A DNA stretch of 64,000 nt, taken from positions 36,042 through 100,041 of the forward strand of contig CAYRGG010000009.1 of the NCBI GenBank assembly GCA_964423745.1. The letters are read 5' to 3'. Numbering within the stretch: position 1 is the first letter of the stretch; every line of letters begins with the position of its first letter. Made by a program: the position numbers and the translations under genes. Source of the DNA: CAYRGG01 sp964423745. GTDB lineage: Bacteria; Pseudomonadota; Gammaproteobacteria; Competibacterales; Competibacteraceae. The notes beneath the pieces were generated by a model. It saw only the letters and a program-made list of their open reading frames with translations. It was not told where the DNA came from and did not search any database. Shown here one piece after another: positions 52,437 to 62,400 of the stretch.

Positions 52437-54236
52437 TTAGTTTGCTTTGGCAGGTAGCTTAAACACACGCACGGAACTCAGTAGACCTTGGGAAAATTCC
52501 ACCAGATTCTCAGTGTAAACAGTTTGTTCTTTAAGCTGTTGACTGGTTTGATAGGTGCTATCTTGAATCTGTTGAGCACGGGTAATTAGCTGATTACTGA
52601 CTTGAGCCTGTTGCTGAGAGCTAGAGGAAATCTGCTGCACAGCGGCCACGAGTTCAGCAGTAGTTTGCTGGGTAATTTTCATCTGGTTACCAGCCTGTTC
52701 CGCCAACTGACTTCCTTCTACAACTTGGCTGATGGCGGTGTTCATGGCGTTAACTGTGTCGGCAGTTTCCGTCTGAATATTGCTAACCAAGGTAGCGATT
52801 TGTTGGGTCGCTTCCCGAGAGTTTTCCGCCAGACGCTGCACTTCATCGGCCACCACCGCAAAACCGCGTCCCGCTTCACCGGCCGAGGCGGCATGCATGC
52901 TGGCGTTCAAAGCGAGGATATGAGTACGTTCGGCAATGGTGTTGATGATACTCACCACACCGCTAATTTCCTGGGAGCGTTCGCCTAAACGCTTAATGCG
53001 TTTTTCCGTCTCGCGGATGGTGTCGCGGGTATTGTTAATACCATCGACTGTGTCAGTTACTGTTTCAAGGGCTTTTTGGGTGGTTCTGATGGCATTGTCA
53101 GCTGCTTCATTACAAGCTTGGGCCAGCTCCGCAATATGGGTCATCGCTTCTGCGGCTGATGCAAGCTCAGCTGCAGCTTTATCCACTTCTTCGCGTTCAT
53201 TACGCGCCACCAAGATAACCGTGTCTGACTGGGATTTCACCTTTTGGGACGCTGAAGCCACGTCTTCCGAGATTCTGGTTACCCCTGATAACACACTGGC
53301 GGTTTCGGAAGTCAGTAAGTTCAAAGCATCCGCTACAGGGCCGGTCATATCTTCAGTGACTGGTACTGTAACAGTGAGGTCTCTCTGACTTAACTGGGAC
53401 ACTGCCTGAAGTAGCTTGATGATAGACTCGTTGAGTGTCTCGTTTTCGCTCTCTGCTTGGACTAGGGCTGCCACACGATCTTGCACCAGTTGGTCAAAGG
53501 CTTGTCCCAGCTCCGCTAATTCATCGTTACCCGTCATGTCGGTGCGGACATCTAAATCACCCGCGGTAATGCGGCGAATAGTATTTAACATATGGTTAAT
53601 GGGGTCAGCAATCGAACGATGCACGGCAGAACCAACCAAGGCTGACATACCCATGGCGAGGACGGCAATGGCGAGAATAATAAGTAACAAATAAGTGGAT
53701 TTGTTTTTTTCTTCATGGTAAAGCTGGTTGGCTTGCTCCGCCATGGTTTTTGCGTCACTTATCAATAGATTTAAATAGGGTTTAGCTACCTTATTCATAT
53801 CATTGTTGACGAATAAAGTCAGACCTTCTTGGTCCCGCTCTGCAATGATCCGCTCTAGTTTATTAATACCCTCATGTAAACTTGCGAAGGCTGGTGCGTA
53901 AGCTTCACTCACCCGTTGCCGTTCGTCGGCGGATAAAGCTTGCAGGTGTTTCTGCCAACGTTGTTCGATGGTGTTTGTTACGACAGCTAATTGTTGTTCG
54001 GCTTGTTCCCAGGGGATGGCACCTCTAAGTACTTTGTTTACCAAGTCGGGCAAATCACGGATACTTTTACGGCGGCTGGTAAGCGCGGCGACTTCTTCTG
54101 TATTTTCCTGCAGGGTATCTAGGGCTTGGCTAGAAGCTCGGAGACCATAATAGCTAGCAGCACTAATCAGTACTAAAAGGGTTAACTGAGCGGCAATCAA
54201 AATAAATAAACGTTTTCCGATCCTTAAATTACGCAT
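52437..54236 (-). CDS. pilJ: Methyl-accepting chemotaxis protein, PilJ-like
   Basis: The 599-residue receptor has two membrane segments (about 12-30 and 182-202) with a helical periplasmic part, a HAMP domain near 205-255 (RSIADPINHMLNTIRRITAG) and a long signalling coiled coil with the conserved hairpin tip EISGVVSIINTIAERTHILALNASMHAASAGEAGRGFAVVADEVQRLAE (about residues 420-468). The position between a CheW (pilI-like) and ChpA matches pilJ. No methyltransferase or methylesterase gene is in the operon. Confidence 0.88.
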   Translation of the reverse strand: MRNLRIGKRLFILIAAQLTLLVLISAASYYGLRASSQALDTLQENTEEVAALTSRRKSIRDLPDLVNKVLRGAIPWEQAEQQLAVVTNTIEQRWQKHLQALSADERQRVSEAYAPAFASLHEGINKLERIIAERDQEGLTLFVNNDMNKVAKPYLNLLISDAKTMAEQANQLYHEEKNKSTYLLLIILAIAVLAMGMSALVGSAVHRSIADPINHMLNTIRRITAGDLDVRTDMTGNDELAELGQAFDQLVQDRVAALVQAESENETLNESIIKLLQAVSQLSQRDLTVTVPVTEDMTGPVADALNLLTSETASVLSGVTRISEDVASASQKVKSQSDTVILVARNEREEVDKAAAELASAAEAMTHIAELAQACNEAADNAIRTTQKALETVTDTVDGINNTRDTIRETEKRIKRLGERSQEISGVVSIINTIAERTHILALNASMHAASAGEAGRGFAVVADEVQRLAENSREATQQIATLVSNIQTETADTVNAMNTAISQVVEGSQLAEQAGNQMKITQQTTAELVAAVQQISSSSQQQAQVSNQLITRAQQIQDSTYQTSQQLKEQTVYTENLVEFSQGLLSSVRVFKLPAKAN

Positions 54237-54343
54237 GATGGCGTTTCCTTTCCAATAAATTACTAAAATTTAAATATGAAATCCGTGAGTTGATGTTACA
54301 AAAGCATATGCATCTATCTATCGGTTAGGGAGTAAGGCAGAAC

Positions 54344-54886
54344 TCAGTTGGTTTTTGCAAGCTGGTTACCGATAGATTGAAAAAAACCTAGATGATCAAA
54401 TTCCAGCCACACGGCATCTTTATTGACATAAGCCAGTGAGGTATGGGCTTGTAGCGCCCAGGGTAAGGGTGGCAGGCGTGACAACTTACGGGTTGCAGCA
54501 ACAGCCTGGGGCAACCCTTCGATAAGGGTTGCCACGGATGTATCGCCGCGGTCTAATACCAGTACATGGCGCTTCTGATTAGATTCGTGTTGGAGCTGTA
54601 AAAAAAGCTTTAAGTCGAATACCGGAACAAGATTGCCACGCAGATTGAGCAGACCAGACAGCCACGCAGGTGTACGGGGAATAGGAAAGATTGGAGTTTT
54701 TTCTAAAACTTCACTAACCGTATCAGCGCCAATCAACAAACCAAGATCGCCAATGCGAAACCCATAACGCACCCTTTGCTCTTCTTGATGGGCAATATCT
54801 ACCACTGAACCTTGAGGCAGATCAAAGCGGTTGAGGGCAGCGCTAGGGCTAAGCCATTGTTCGCCTTCCTGCTGTTTATCCTTCAT
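54344..54886 (-). CDS. pilI: CheW-like coupling protein, PilI-like
   Basis: I chose the start at 54886 (180 residues; MKDKQQEGEQWLSPSAALNR) because GGAGA lies nine bases upstream; the longer frame to 54922 adds 12 residues with no ribosome binding site. The CheW fold is clear: RYGFRIGDLGLLIGADTVSE, IPRTPAWLSGLLNLRGNLVPVFDLKLFLQ and HVLVLDRGDTSVATLIEGLP. It should join the receptor to ChpA. Confidence 0.85.
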   Translation of the reverse strand: MKDKQQEGEQWLSPSAALNRFDLPQGSVVDIAHQEEQRVRYGFRIGDLGLLIGADTVSEVLEKTPIFPIPRTPAWLSGLLNLRGNLVPVFDLKLFLQLQHESNQKRHVLVLDRGDTSVATLIEGLPQAVAATRKLSRLPPLPWALQAHTSLAYVNKDAVWLEFDHLGFFQSIGNQLAKTN

Positions 54887-54994
54887 TTTGTAACAATCTC
54901 CATATAAATAATATGCATGCAATGGCGGTCAAGGGCCAACGTCTTAAGAAAAAGACGTGCTGCAAGCAGTAGCGAGCAAGCGATTCAAGCTATG

Positions 54995-55360
54995 CTATAT
55001 AAAGGTATTAATTTGGCTAATGATGTCATCCGCTGAATAGGGTTTGGTTACGTATCCTTTACCGCCTTGCATCTGTGCCCATAAGCGATCCGCTTTTTGT
55101 TTTTTACTGGTTACAAAAACAACCGGTATATTTTTAGTGTCGTTATCGTTGTTTAGCATTCGGCAGGTGGCAAAGCCATCCATATCGGGCATAACAACAT
55201 CCAAAAATATAAGATCAGGTTTTTCCTGTTTGGCCTTTTCCAAGGCTTCTTTACCATTACTCGCGCTGACGGCAGTATAGCCAGCGTCCGCTACAATGCC
55301 TTTAATTTTGGCCAATTCGGTGGGCGAGTCATCAACTATCAGTACTTTATTAATCGCCAT
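54995..55360 (-). CDS. pilH: Single-domain response regulator, PilH-like
   Basis: The 121-residue receiver has the acidic pair VDDS, the phosphoacceptor Asp54 (FLDVVMPDMDGF), the Thr/Ser (VTSK) and the Lys (YVTKPYS). There is no output domain. In Pseudomonas PilG and PilH are the two receivers phosphorylated by ChpA to control pilus extension and retraction; this one has the size and place of PilH. Confidence 0.88.
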   Translation of the reverse strand: MAINKVLIVDDSPTELAKIKGIVADAGYTAVSASNGKEALEKAKQEKPDLIFLDVVMPDMDGFATCRMLNNDNDTKNIPVVFVTSKKQKADRLWAQMQGGKGYVTKPYSADDIISQINTFI

Positions 55361-55456
55361 TCTCGTTTCTCTCTTGATTGATCAGTGTTATCAATTAACT
55401 CGTCATGAAATTAAACTTTGTTAGTAGCTACTAAGATTTTTTTAAATTTTAATAAA

Positions 55457-56278
55457 CTACTTATTCAAATATTTTTTAACAACTTTTTGAAAAGCTGTTT
55501 GTTTTACCGGTTTGGTAAGATAGGTATCACAGCCAGCTAAAGTTCCCTTGACTCGGTCAAAAGGTGATGATTTACCGGTCAACATAATGACCGGTGTTTT
55601 TTTCTTGAGTTTGTCTTTTTTGATAGCTTTACATATTTGATAGCCATCAATGCCTGGTAAAACCACATCCAAAAATATCATGTCGTAATTTTTGTCATTC
55701 AACAAAGCAAAAGCTTGTTCACCTGACTCAGCCATTTCTACTCGAATTCCAAATAGTTTTAATTCCAGTTCAATTTGCTTTCTTACAGGTTTGCTGTCAT
55801 CTACTATGAGTGCGGTATGGGTAGGTTCTTGAGCTATTTCAGGGGCTGGGGAAGCTTTTTTAGCAATGGCTGGCTTACTTTCTTCACCGATGATACGTTG
55901 TTTGGATGCGCTAAGCTCCCTAATAGTAATTTGATCCAAAGCGCTCAGTACTCGAGTCGCTACAAAGGGTCGTCGGATGTAATGAGGTATTGACTCGGAT
56001 AACCTCTCCTTAGTGACCATGACCGTCGGTATCTTGGGTTTTTTATTATTCTGCGCAGCAGCAGGGCGTGTTGTATCTTCGCCATGCAGTGTTTGCCATT
56101 CAGACATGGCATTCGCATCATCCGCGTCAACTATCAAAATTTCGTTGACTTCTCCTGGTGAAGCCAACATATAAGTTCGAGTACGGTAAGCGGACAGTTT
56201 AAAAATGTTTGCTAACACATGTCGCTCATGCTCAGGAATACCGAGCATAGCAACTGTATAAGTTCTTTTGCTGCTCAT
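55457..56278 (-). CDS. pilG: PilG-like response regulator with extra N-terminal domain
   Basis: The C-terminal 130 residues are a receiver with ALIVDDSKPVRKQIELE, phosphoacceptor Asp204 (FLDVVLPGIDGYQ), LTGK and YLTKPVK. The first 130 residues look like a divergent pseudo-receiver (VAMLGIPEHERHVLANIFKL, ILIVDADDAN, PTVMVTKERL, YIRRPFVATRVL) that has kept the fold but lacks a clear acceptor site. PilG in relatives is about 135 residues, so this is about twice as long. First gene of the operon. Confidence 0.85.
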   Translation of the reverse strand: MSSKRTYTVAMLGIPEHERHVLANIFKLSAYRTRTYMLASPGEVNEILIVDADDANAMSEWQTLHGEDTTRPAAAQNNKKPKIPTVMVTKERLSESIPHYIRRPFVATRVLSALDQITIRELSASKQRIIGEESKPAIAKKASPAPEIAQEPTHTALIVDDSKPVRKQIELELKLFGIRVEMAESGEQAFALLNDKNYDMIFLDVVLPGIDGYQICKAIKKDKLKKKTPVIMLTGKSSPFDRVKGTLAGCDTYLTKPVKQTAFQKVVKKYLNK

Positions 56279-56870
56279 GCAGTGATTACTCCATTATTTT
56301 GGCTTATCCAACGCCATTCTCCGTTTTTCATCGATTCCTCGCTATCCGATCTATTTAAGAACTTTTATCTTAGTCCTCACAGATTGACTAGCCGCTTTAC
56401 CGTTAGCTCGCTCTATGACCCTACAATCTGACTGCAAAATAAATGCCATTTTTAAATTTGCTAGTGGGTGCCATACTATCGAGGTTTAATGCTATGCATG
56501 ATTGAGATCATCACCTGTTACAGCGTCAAAAGTCTGGCTAAGGGATCGAAAGAAGGTGTTCTGCACTGATTAATTTTAGTTTGGTTACAGTGCTGGACTG
56601 GGCTATGGCGATGACTAGTTTAGTTTGGGGTAGTTGAATGGGAATGCTCTAGCAAAAAAGCAGCAGCATAGGGAGGTAAATAGAGGTTTATTCAGTCGGA
56701 ATGGAATAGGAGGGGTTAAAAAGTAACCTGTCAGAAATCTGTCGCCTTTGGTCCCATTTGGGTCATGGGGGTCTTTTTTAGTCATGCATGGGTCAAACAA
56801 ACCCAAGCGAGCTAAGCTTCAAAACCATTAAATTTTTTAAATCACCCCAGTTCAGTCAGCATGATTATCC
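56279..56870. other. 592-base region upstream of the chemosensory operon
   Basis: No gene is supported. A family B-like end GAATGGGAATGCTCTAG lies at 56636-56652, without the rest of the element. The antisense frame at 56615-56806 has no ribosome binding site and no family resemblance. The promoter of the pilG-like gene should lie near 56290-56400. Confidence 0.5.
56636..56652 (+). repeat. Isolated end of a family B element
   Basis: GAATGGGAATGCTCTAG differs by one missing A from the right end (GAATGGGAAATGCTCTAG) of the element at 16572-16698. The expected left end CTAGAGC is not found within 200 bases, so this is a remnant at best. Confidence 0.4.
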
Positions 56871-57665
56871 CTATTGAAAGTCGTAGCAGTTTGGAATGTC
56901 TTCGACATTTGATAACTGCACCTGCTCTGGCACACGTACCTCCATAGCTATCGCCAGGTGATCAGAGAAGGTATGCTCCAATACAGAGGTTTTTTCTACC
57001 CGTAGCGACGGTGAGACGAGGATATGATCCAGTTGACGATTAGGGCGCCAACTGGGAAAAGTATGCAAGTCTGCAGTAGGTTCACTGAGATTAGCCGACT
57101 GCAGGAGTACATCCATTTCTTCACTGGTAGAGCAACAATTTAAATCTCCCATCATAATGACGTGTCGATACTTGTTGACTAATTCTGCTAAAAAGGTAAT
57201 TTGCCGTAAGCGACTTCGTTTACCCAAAGCCAAGTGCATAATAAAAACATGCAAATAATTTTCGTTCTGTCCAAATCGCACTTCTAAGACGCCGCGACCT
57301 GGAACGCCTGGGAGCTTATGTTCAACAATATGGCTGGGAAAAATTCGTGTAAGGACAGCGTTACTATGCTGGGAAATGACACCGATACGCCGATTACTTT
57401 GATCATATAAATATTTAAAGCCGCCCCGTTCTCCCAGGTATTTGACTTGATTAACAAAACCACTCCGTAAGCTACCGGTGTCGACTTCTTGTAGACCAAC
57501 AATGTCGTAGTTATGCAGCACATCCGCTATGCCGTCGAGATTTTCCATTCTGGACGGCACAGGAACTACATGTTGCCAGCTTCGGGTAACATAATGGGTA
57601 TACTTGCCGGTGGAGAGTCCGGCCTGAATGTTATAGCTTAAAAGTCGTAAACGTTGCTGATCCAT
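56871..57665 (-). CDS. Endonuclease/exonuclease/phosphatase family protein
   Basis: The 264-residue product belongs to the Mg-dependent EEP family: LSYNIQAG at the start, DIVGLQEVD with the metal-binding Glu, MGDLNCC with the Asp/Asn pair and the terminal FSDHLAIAMEV with Asp-His. Members close to this type occur beside dsbA and cytochrome c4 in pseudomonads. The substrate (nucleic acid, phosphodiester or sphingolipid-like) cannot be decided. It ends the minus-strand block dsbA-EEP. Confidence 0.88.
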   Translation of the reverse strand: MDQQRLRLLSYNIQAGLSTGKYTHYVTRSWQHVVPVPSRMENLDGIADVLHNYDIVGLQEVDTGSLRSGFVNQVKYLGERGGFKYLYDQSNRRIGVISQHSNAVLTRIFPSHIVEHKLPGVPGRGVLEVRFGQNENYLHVFIMHLALGKRSRLRQITFLAELVNKYRHVIMMGDLNCCSTSEEMDVLLQSANLSEPTADLHTFPSWRPNRQLDHILVSPSLRVEKTSVLEHTFSDHLAIAMEVRVPEQVQLSNVEDIPNCYDFQ

Positions 57666-57709
57666 TCAGCGTGTTTTCCTATACTTTGAACCAAGCCATG
57701 GTTGATCAT

Positions 57710-58357
57710 TTAACCTTTCGCTTCCTTTTCCACTAAGTAATTCACCACTTCAAACAACTTTTGTCCAGAGCCGGCCATGCTCGTATCGGTTACGTATTTA
57801 CCATTAACAACGATAGTAGGTACCGAGCGAAGTCGGTAGCGCTTTACAAGATCTTGAGAACGTTTTAATCGTGTTTCAACGGCAAAGGAACGATAGGTCT
57901 TTCGAAAAGTATCTTTGTCCACCCCTTGTTCAGCAAAAAATTCAGCAAGTTGATCTTCATTCATCAGCTGTCGCTTATCCCTATGGATCGCTTCTAAAAG
58001 CGGTTGGTGGATTTTATCTAAAATACCCAGGACTTCCGCCGTATGGTAGGCTCGCGCATGGGGCTCCCAACTTCTTCCTAATACCGTCGGCAAGCGTGTG
58101 AAAGCGACATTTTCAGGCTTATTAGCTACCCATGTTTCGATGGTGGGCTCTAGGTTGTAACAATGACCACAACCATACCAAAAGGCCTCAACCACCTCTA
58201 TTTTATCGTCTGATGAGGTGGGTACTAATGTATTCAAACGCTGATAATGGGTTCCTTCTTGAAACTGAGTTTCTTCTGCACCGGCTACGTTAAGCGATAG
58301 CAATAAACTACCAAAAAAGTAAATAATTCCATAAAACAAAAAATGCTTGGTTGTCAT
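57710..58357 (-). CDS. dsbA: Thiol:disulfide interchange protein DsbA
   Basis: DsbA introduces disulfides into exported proteins. The 215-residue product has a signal peptide (SLNVAGAEE, cut near residue 26), the thioredoxin fold with active site FWYGCGHCYNLEP and the cis-proline loop RSVPTIVVNGKY. The dipeptide between the cysteines is Gly-His rather than the Pro-His of E. coli DsbA. The gene stands 44 bases upstream of the EEP gene, with which it is probably transcribed. Confidence 0.92.
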   Translation of the reverse strand: MTTKHFLFYGIIYFFGSLLLSLNVAGAEETQFQEGTHYQRLNTLVPTSSDDKIEVVEAFWYGCGHCYNLEPTIETWVANKPENVAFTRLPTVLGRSWEPHARAYHTAEVLGILDKIHQPLLEAIHRDKRQLMNEDQLAEFFAEQGVDKDTFRKTYRSFAVETRLKRSQDLVKRYRLRSVPTIVVNGKYVTDTSMAGSGQKLFEVVNYLVEKEAKG

Positions 58358-58494
58358 GGTGTATGACTCCTTAAACTACGCGGCGACTATTGTAAGGTGA
58401 GTCTATATTTAAGAAATAGTTGCATAACAAGAAACTTTTAGCGACCCAATAATAAATGACTATTTCCTATTGATGAAAAGATTTCTTACGAAGA

Positions 58495-58518
58495 AAAGGG
58501 TGGTACTTTCCACCCTTT
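58495..58518 (-). terminator. Intrinsic terminator of the cytochrome c4 gene
   Basis: On the minus strand AAAGGGTGG, a six-base loop and CCACCCTTT form a perfect nine-pair stem followed by TCTTCG after four T. It lies 33 bases after the cytochrome stop. Confidence 0.8.
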
Positions 58519-58551
58519 GCTATAGCAAAATTTATGCCCGACTTGAGCTTT

Positions 58552-59181
58552 TTAACGTAGACCTTGAATATATGAGGCCACCGCTTGAATTTCTTTGTCT
58601 GTCATTCGGGAAGCGATGTTGCGCATCATTTTTCCGGGATCATTGGCTCGCTGCATGGAACGAAAAGCTTTTAACTGGGTTTCCGTATATTGTGCATGTT
58701 GCGCGTGTAAAGACGGAAAACCAGCAGCGGGATTACCTCTACCTGTGGGGCCATGACATCCTGTGCAGGCAGGTACGCCGGTATTAAGATTACCACCTTG
58801 GTAAAGTGCTTGCCCAGTTTCTAAAAGTTCTGGATCAGCGCTACCGGGGGATATGGCTTGATTAGCAAAATAAGCGGCTAGGTCTTCCATGTCCTGTTCA
58901 CTTAAAGGGGCTGCCATACCCTTCATGATCTCATTGACCCGCACTACCTGAGGGTTTGGTTCAAGCTGGGCCTTAAAATTTTGCAGCTGTTTAACAGTAT
59001 ATGACGGGTGTTGCCCCGCCAATTTTGGCCACTCGCCATTAGCGCTATTGCCATCGGCACCATGACAAGCAGTACAGGCGGCAGCTTTTTGTTGACCAGC
59101 GGCTGGATCCCCAGCGGCTGACGCCAAACCTGTTAAGCCAGTGAGGATGAGCGTCGCGACGACCGCAAACCATTTCTTCAT
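58552..59181 (-). CDS. Cytochrome c4, dihaem
   Basis: Cytochrome c4 is a periplasmic dihaem electron carrier to terminal oxidases. The 209-residue product has a signal peptide (VVATLILTGLTGLASA, cut near residue 22) and two class I cytochrome c domains, with haem sites CTACHGADGN (about residue 35) and CTGCHGPTGR (about residue 135) and axial Met in GMAAPLS and KMMRN. Order cytochrome c4 - dsbA - EEP on one strand is conserved in many gammaproteobacteria, where engB is commonly the next gene; here metH is. Confidence 0.94.
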   Translation of the reverse strand: MKKWFAVVATLILTGLTGLASAAGDPAAGQQKAAACTACHGADGNSANGEWPKLAGQHPSYTVKQLQNFKAQLEPNPQVVRVNEIMKGMAAPLSEQDMEDLAAYFANQAISPGSADPELLETGQALYQGGNLNTGVPACTGCHGPTGRGNPAAGFPSLHAQHAQYTETQLKAFRSMQRANDPGKMMRNIASRMTDKEIQAVASYIQGLR

Positions 59182-59499
59182 GCTGGAACGACTCCTGTAC
59201 TATTGTAGTTTTCACAACCTTTGCAGGTCATTGTTTGAGTAGACAGACAGTGGATAGTATTTGTTCGGGGAATTAGCAGTAAGCATATGATGGGATAAGA
59301 AAGACAACTAAGCAGGCCATTTTTATAGCAGTTTCGGTCTTTGGGTTCAACAATTCTAAGATGCACCTAAACTTAGGGACACTGTAACTTCATACAATAA
59401 TTACCCGTTTTCGCTACCCAGTGACATTGGTGTTATCAGCTTTGATTAGCAAATCATACAATTGTTCTTTTAGCAGTGTCATGTAGCAACTAAAGGATG
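59182..59499. other. Gap between metH and cytochrome c4 genes
   Basis: I see no gene in these 318 bases and no clear terminator after metH. A 62-codon antisense-like frame near 59178-59366 is Cys-rich and unsupported. Confidence 0.5.
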
Positions 59500-62400
59500 T
59501 CAACTGTTCATGATGGTTACTGGTTCAGAATCTGTTGTCGCCTCTTCCTCTTCGTTGTCAGGTTCGTAGGCTAAACTGGGTCCCAACCAACGCTCCGCTT
59601 CGGTCAGGGTCATTCCCTTGCGCTGGGCATAATCTTTTACCTGGTCCCGGGTAATTTTTCCGACCCCAAAGTAGCGCGCATCGGAATGAGAGAAATACCA
59701 ACCGGATACTGCCGCCGTGGGCACCATGGCGTAGCTTTCGGTAAGACTAAGCCCTATGTTTTCTTGAACCTGTAAAAGGTCCCAGAGTAGCTGTTTTTCC
59801 GTATGATCGGGGCAGGCGGGATATCCTGGGGCAGGGCGGATACCCTGATAACGCTCTGCAATTAAAGCTTCATTGTCTAAATTTTCCTGGGGAGCGTAGC
59901 CCCAAAACTCTTTGCGGACCCGCTGGTGCATGTGTTCTGCAAAGGCTTCCGCCAAGCGATCGGCTAACGCCTTAAGGAGAATAGCTTGATAATCGTCATG
60001 GTCTTTTTCAAAAGCCGCAACCCAACTATCAATCCCAATTCCTGCAGTAACCCCAAAGGCGCCGATATAGTCAGCAATACCAGTATCTTTAGGTGCTATC
60101 CAATCCGCCAAACAACGATTCGGTTTTCCCGCGGGAAGACGGGTTTGTTGGCGTAGGTGGTGTAGTGTGGTGAGCACCTGGGTACGGCTATCATCGGTAT
60201 AAACTTCAATATCGTCATCGCCCAGCCTATTAGCTGGAAAGAAGCCGATCACTGCCCGCGCCGTAAGCCATTTCTCCCGCACCAGGCGATCCAGCATGGT
60301 TTGTGCGTCCTGGTAAAGTTGTTGTGCTTGTTGACCCACGATAGGGTCATCCAATAATTTGGGAAAACGACCGTGCAGCTCCCAGGCTTGGAAAAAAGGC
60401 GTCCAGTCGATGCGCTCTACCAATGGGTCGAGGGGATAATCGGCAAAGACTTTACTACCTAGAAATGTGGGTTGCGTCGGCGTGTATTGGTCCCAATCCA
60501 CATGGAGTTTGTTTTTTCGCGCCGCAGTCAAAGTAAGGGCTTCGCTCTTTGCCCGGCGGCCTTTGTGTTGCTCGCGTTTTTTGTCATAGTCCGTCTTGAT
60601 CTGGGCCACATACCCTTCCCGTTGGGTAGGACTCACCAGATTTTGCGCAACGCCGACAGCACGGGAGGCATCTTTCACATAGATCACAGCCTGTTCGTAT
60701 TGGGGACTAATTTTGACGGCCGTGTGAATAACAGAGGTGGTAGCGCCGCCGATTAACAAAGGAAGGGTAAGGTGCTGACGCTGCATCTCCTTAGCGACGT
60801 GTACCATTTCGTCTAGGGAGGGAGTGATCAAACCAGACAGACCGATGATCTCAGCCCCCGCTTGACGAGCCGTATCCAAAATTTTTTGCGCGGGCACCAT
60901 GACGCCTAGATCAATCACTTCAAAATTGTTGCATTGTAAAACCACGCCGACGATATTTTTACCAATGTCATGCACATCGCCTTTAACCGTAGCCAGGACG
61001 ATCTTGCCGTTGGAGCTGCGGACACTGGCGCCGTCTTTTTCTCTTTCAATATGGGGGATCAAATAGGCCACGGCTTTTTTCATCACCCGGGCCGATTTCA
61101 CCACCTGAGGCAAAAACATTTTACCAGCACCAAAGAGATCGCCCACTACATTCATACCGTCCATCAACGGACCTTCGATGACCTCTAAGGATTTGGTGGC
61201 CTGCTGCCGAGCCTCTTCGGTATCTGCTTCGATATATTCGTCAATGCCCTTGACTAGGGCATGTTCCAGACGTTTGGTCACCGGCCACTCTCGCCAACTT
61301 AAGTCTTCCCGTTGAGCCGTTACAGCACCACCCTCATGTTTATACTGCTCGGCAATCTCTAATAAGCGTTCTGTGGCATCCGAGCGACGGTTGAGAATCA
61401 CATCCTCAACCCGCTCCCGTAAGTTAGCAGGGATATCTTCGTAGATGGCAAGCTGGCCAGCATTGACGATGCCCATGTCCATACCGGCTTTAATGGCATG
61501 ATAGAGAAACACCGAATGCATGGCTTCCCGCACTCGATCATTGCCACGGAACGAGAAAGACACATTGGAGAGACCGCCAGAGATTTTCACATGGGGCAAA
61601 GTTTTTTTGATCTCTTTAGTGGCCTCGATAAAATCCACCGAATAATTATTGTGTTCTTCGATGCCTGTGGCGACGGCGAAGATATTAGGGTCAAAGATAA
61701 TATCTTCGGGGGGAAAACCGAGTTGTTCGGTCAAAATACGGTAGCACCGAGTACAGATCTCCACTTTGCGTTGCTGGGTATCTGCCTGACCCTGTTCATC
61801 GAAAGCCATTACGATAACCGCTGCTCCGTAGCGGCGCACCAGCTTCGCCTGAGCAATAAACGCTGCTTCCCCCTCCTTGAGGCTAATGGAATTTACAATG
61901 GATTTGCCCTGAACACATTTTAGCCCTGCCTCAATGATGGACCACTTGGATGAGTCGATGACAATGGGTACTCGGGCGATGTCTGGTTCCGCAGCCACCA
62001 AATTTAAAAAGGTCACCATGGCTTCTTCAGAGTCCAACATACCCTCATCCATGTTGATATCGATCAGTTGCGCCCCGTTTTGTACTTGGCTGCGGGCCAC
62101 GTCTAGGGCCGTGTCATAGTCGCCTTCTTTGATCAATTTGCGAAATTTGGCCGATCCAGTGACATTGGTGCGTTCACCCACATTCACAAATAACGAGTCA
62201 GGTCCAATTGTGCAAGGTTCTAGACCAGAGAGTCGGCATTGCTGGGGTAATACGGGAATCTGTCGTGGAGGGAGGGAGCGTACTGCCTCGGCGATGGCCT
62301 GAATGTGCTTTGGCGTGGTCCCGCAGCAGCCGCCGAGGATATTGACCAAACCGCTGGTGGCAAACTCTTGCACGATGGCGGCCATGGCTTCAGGGTCTTG

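Noticed and set aside
56615..56806. 63-codon minus-strand frame upstream of the EEP-family gene region
   Set aside because: No ribosome binding site or family pattern, and repeated GGGTCAT bases explain its composition.
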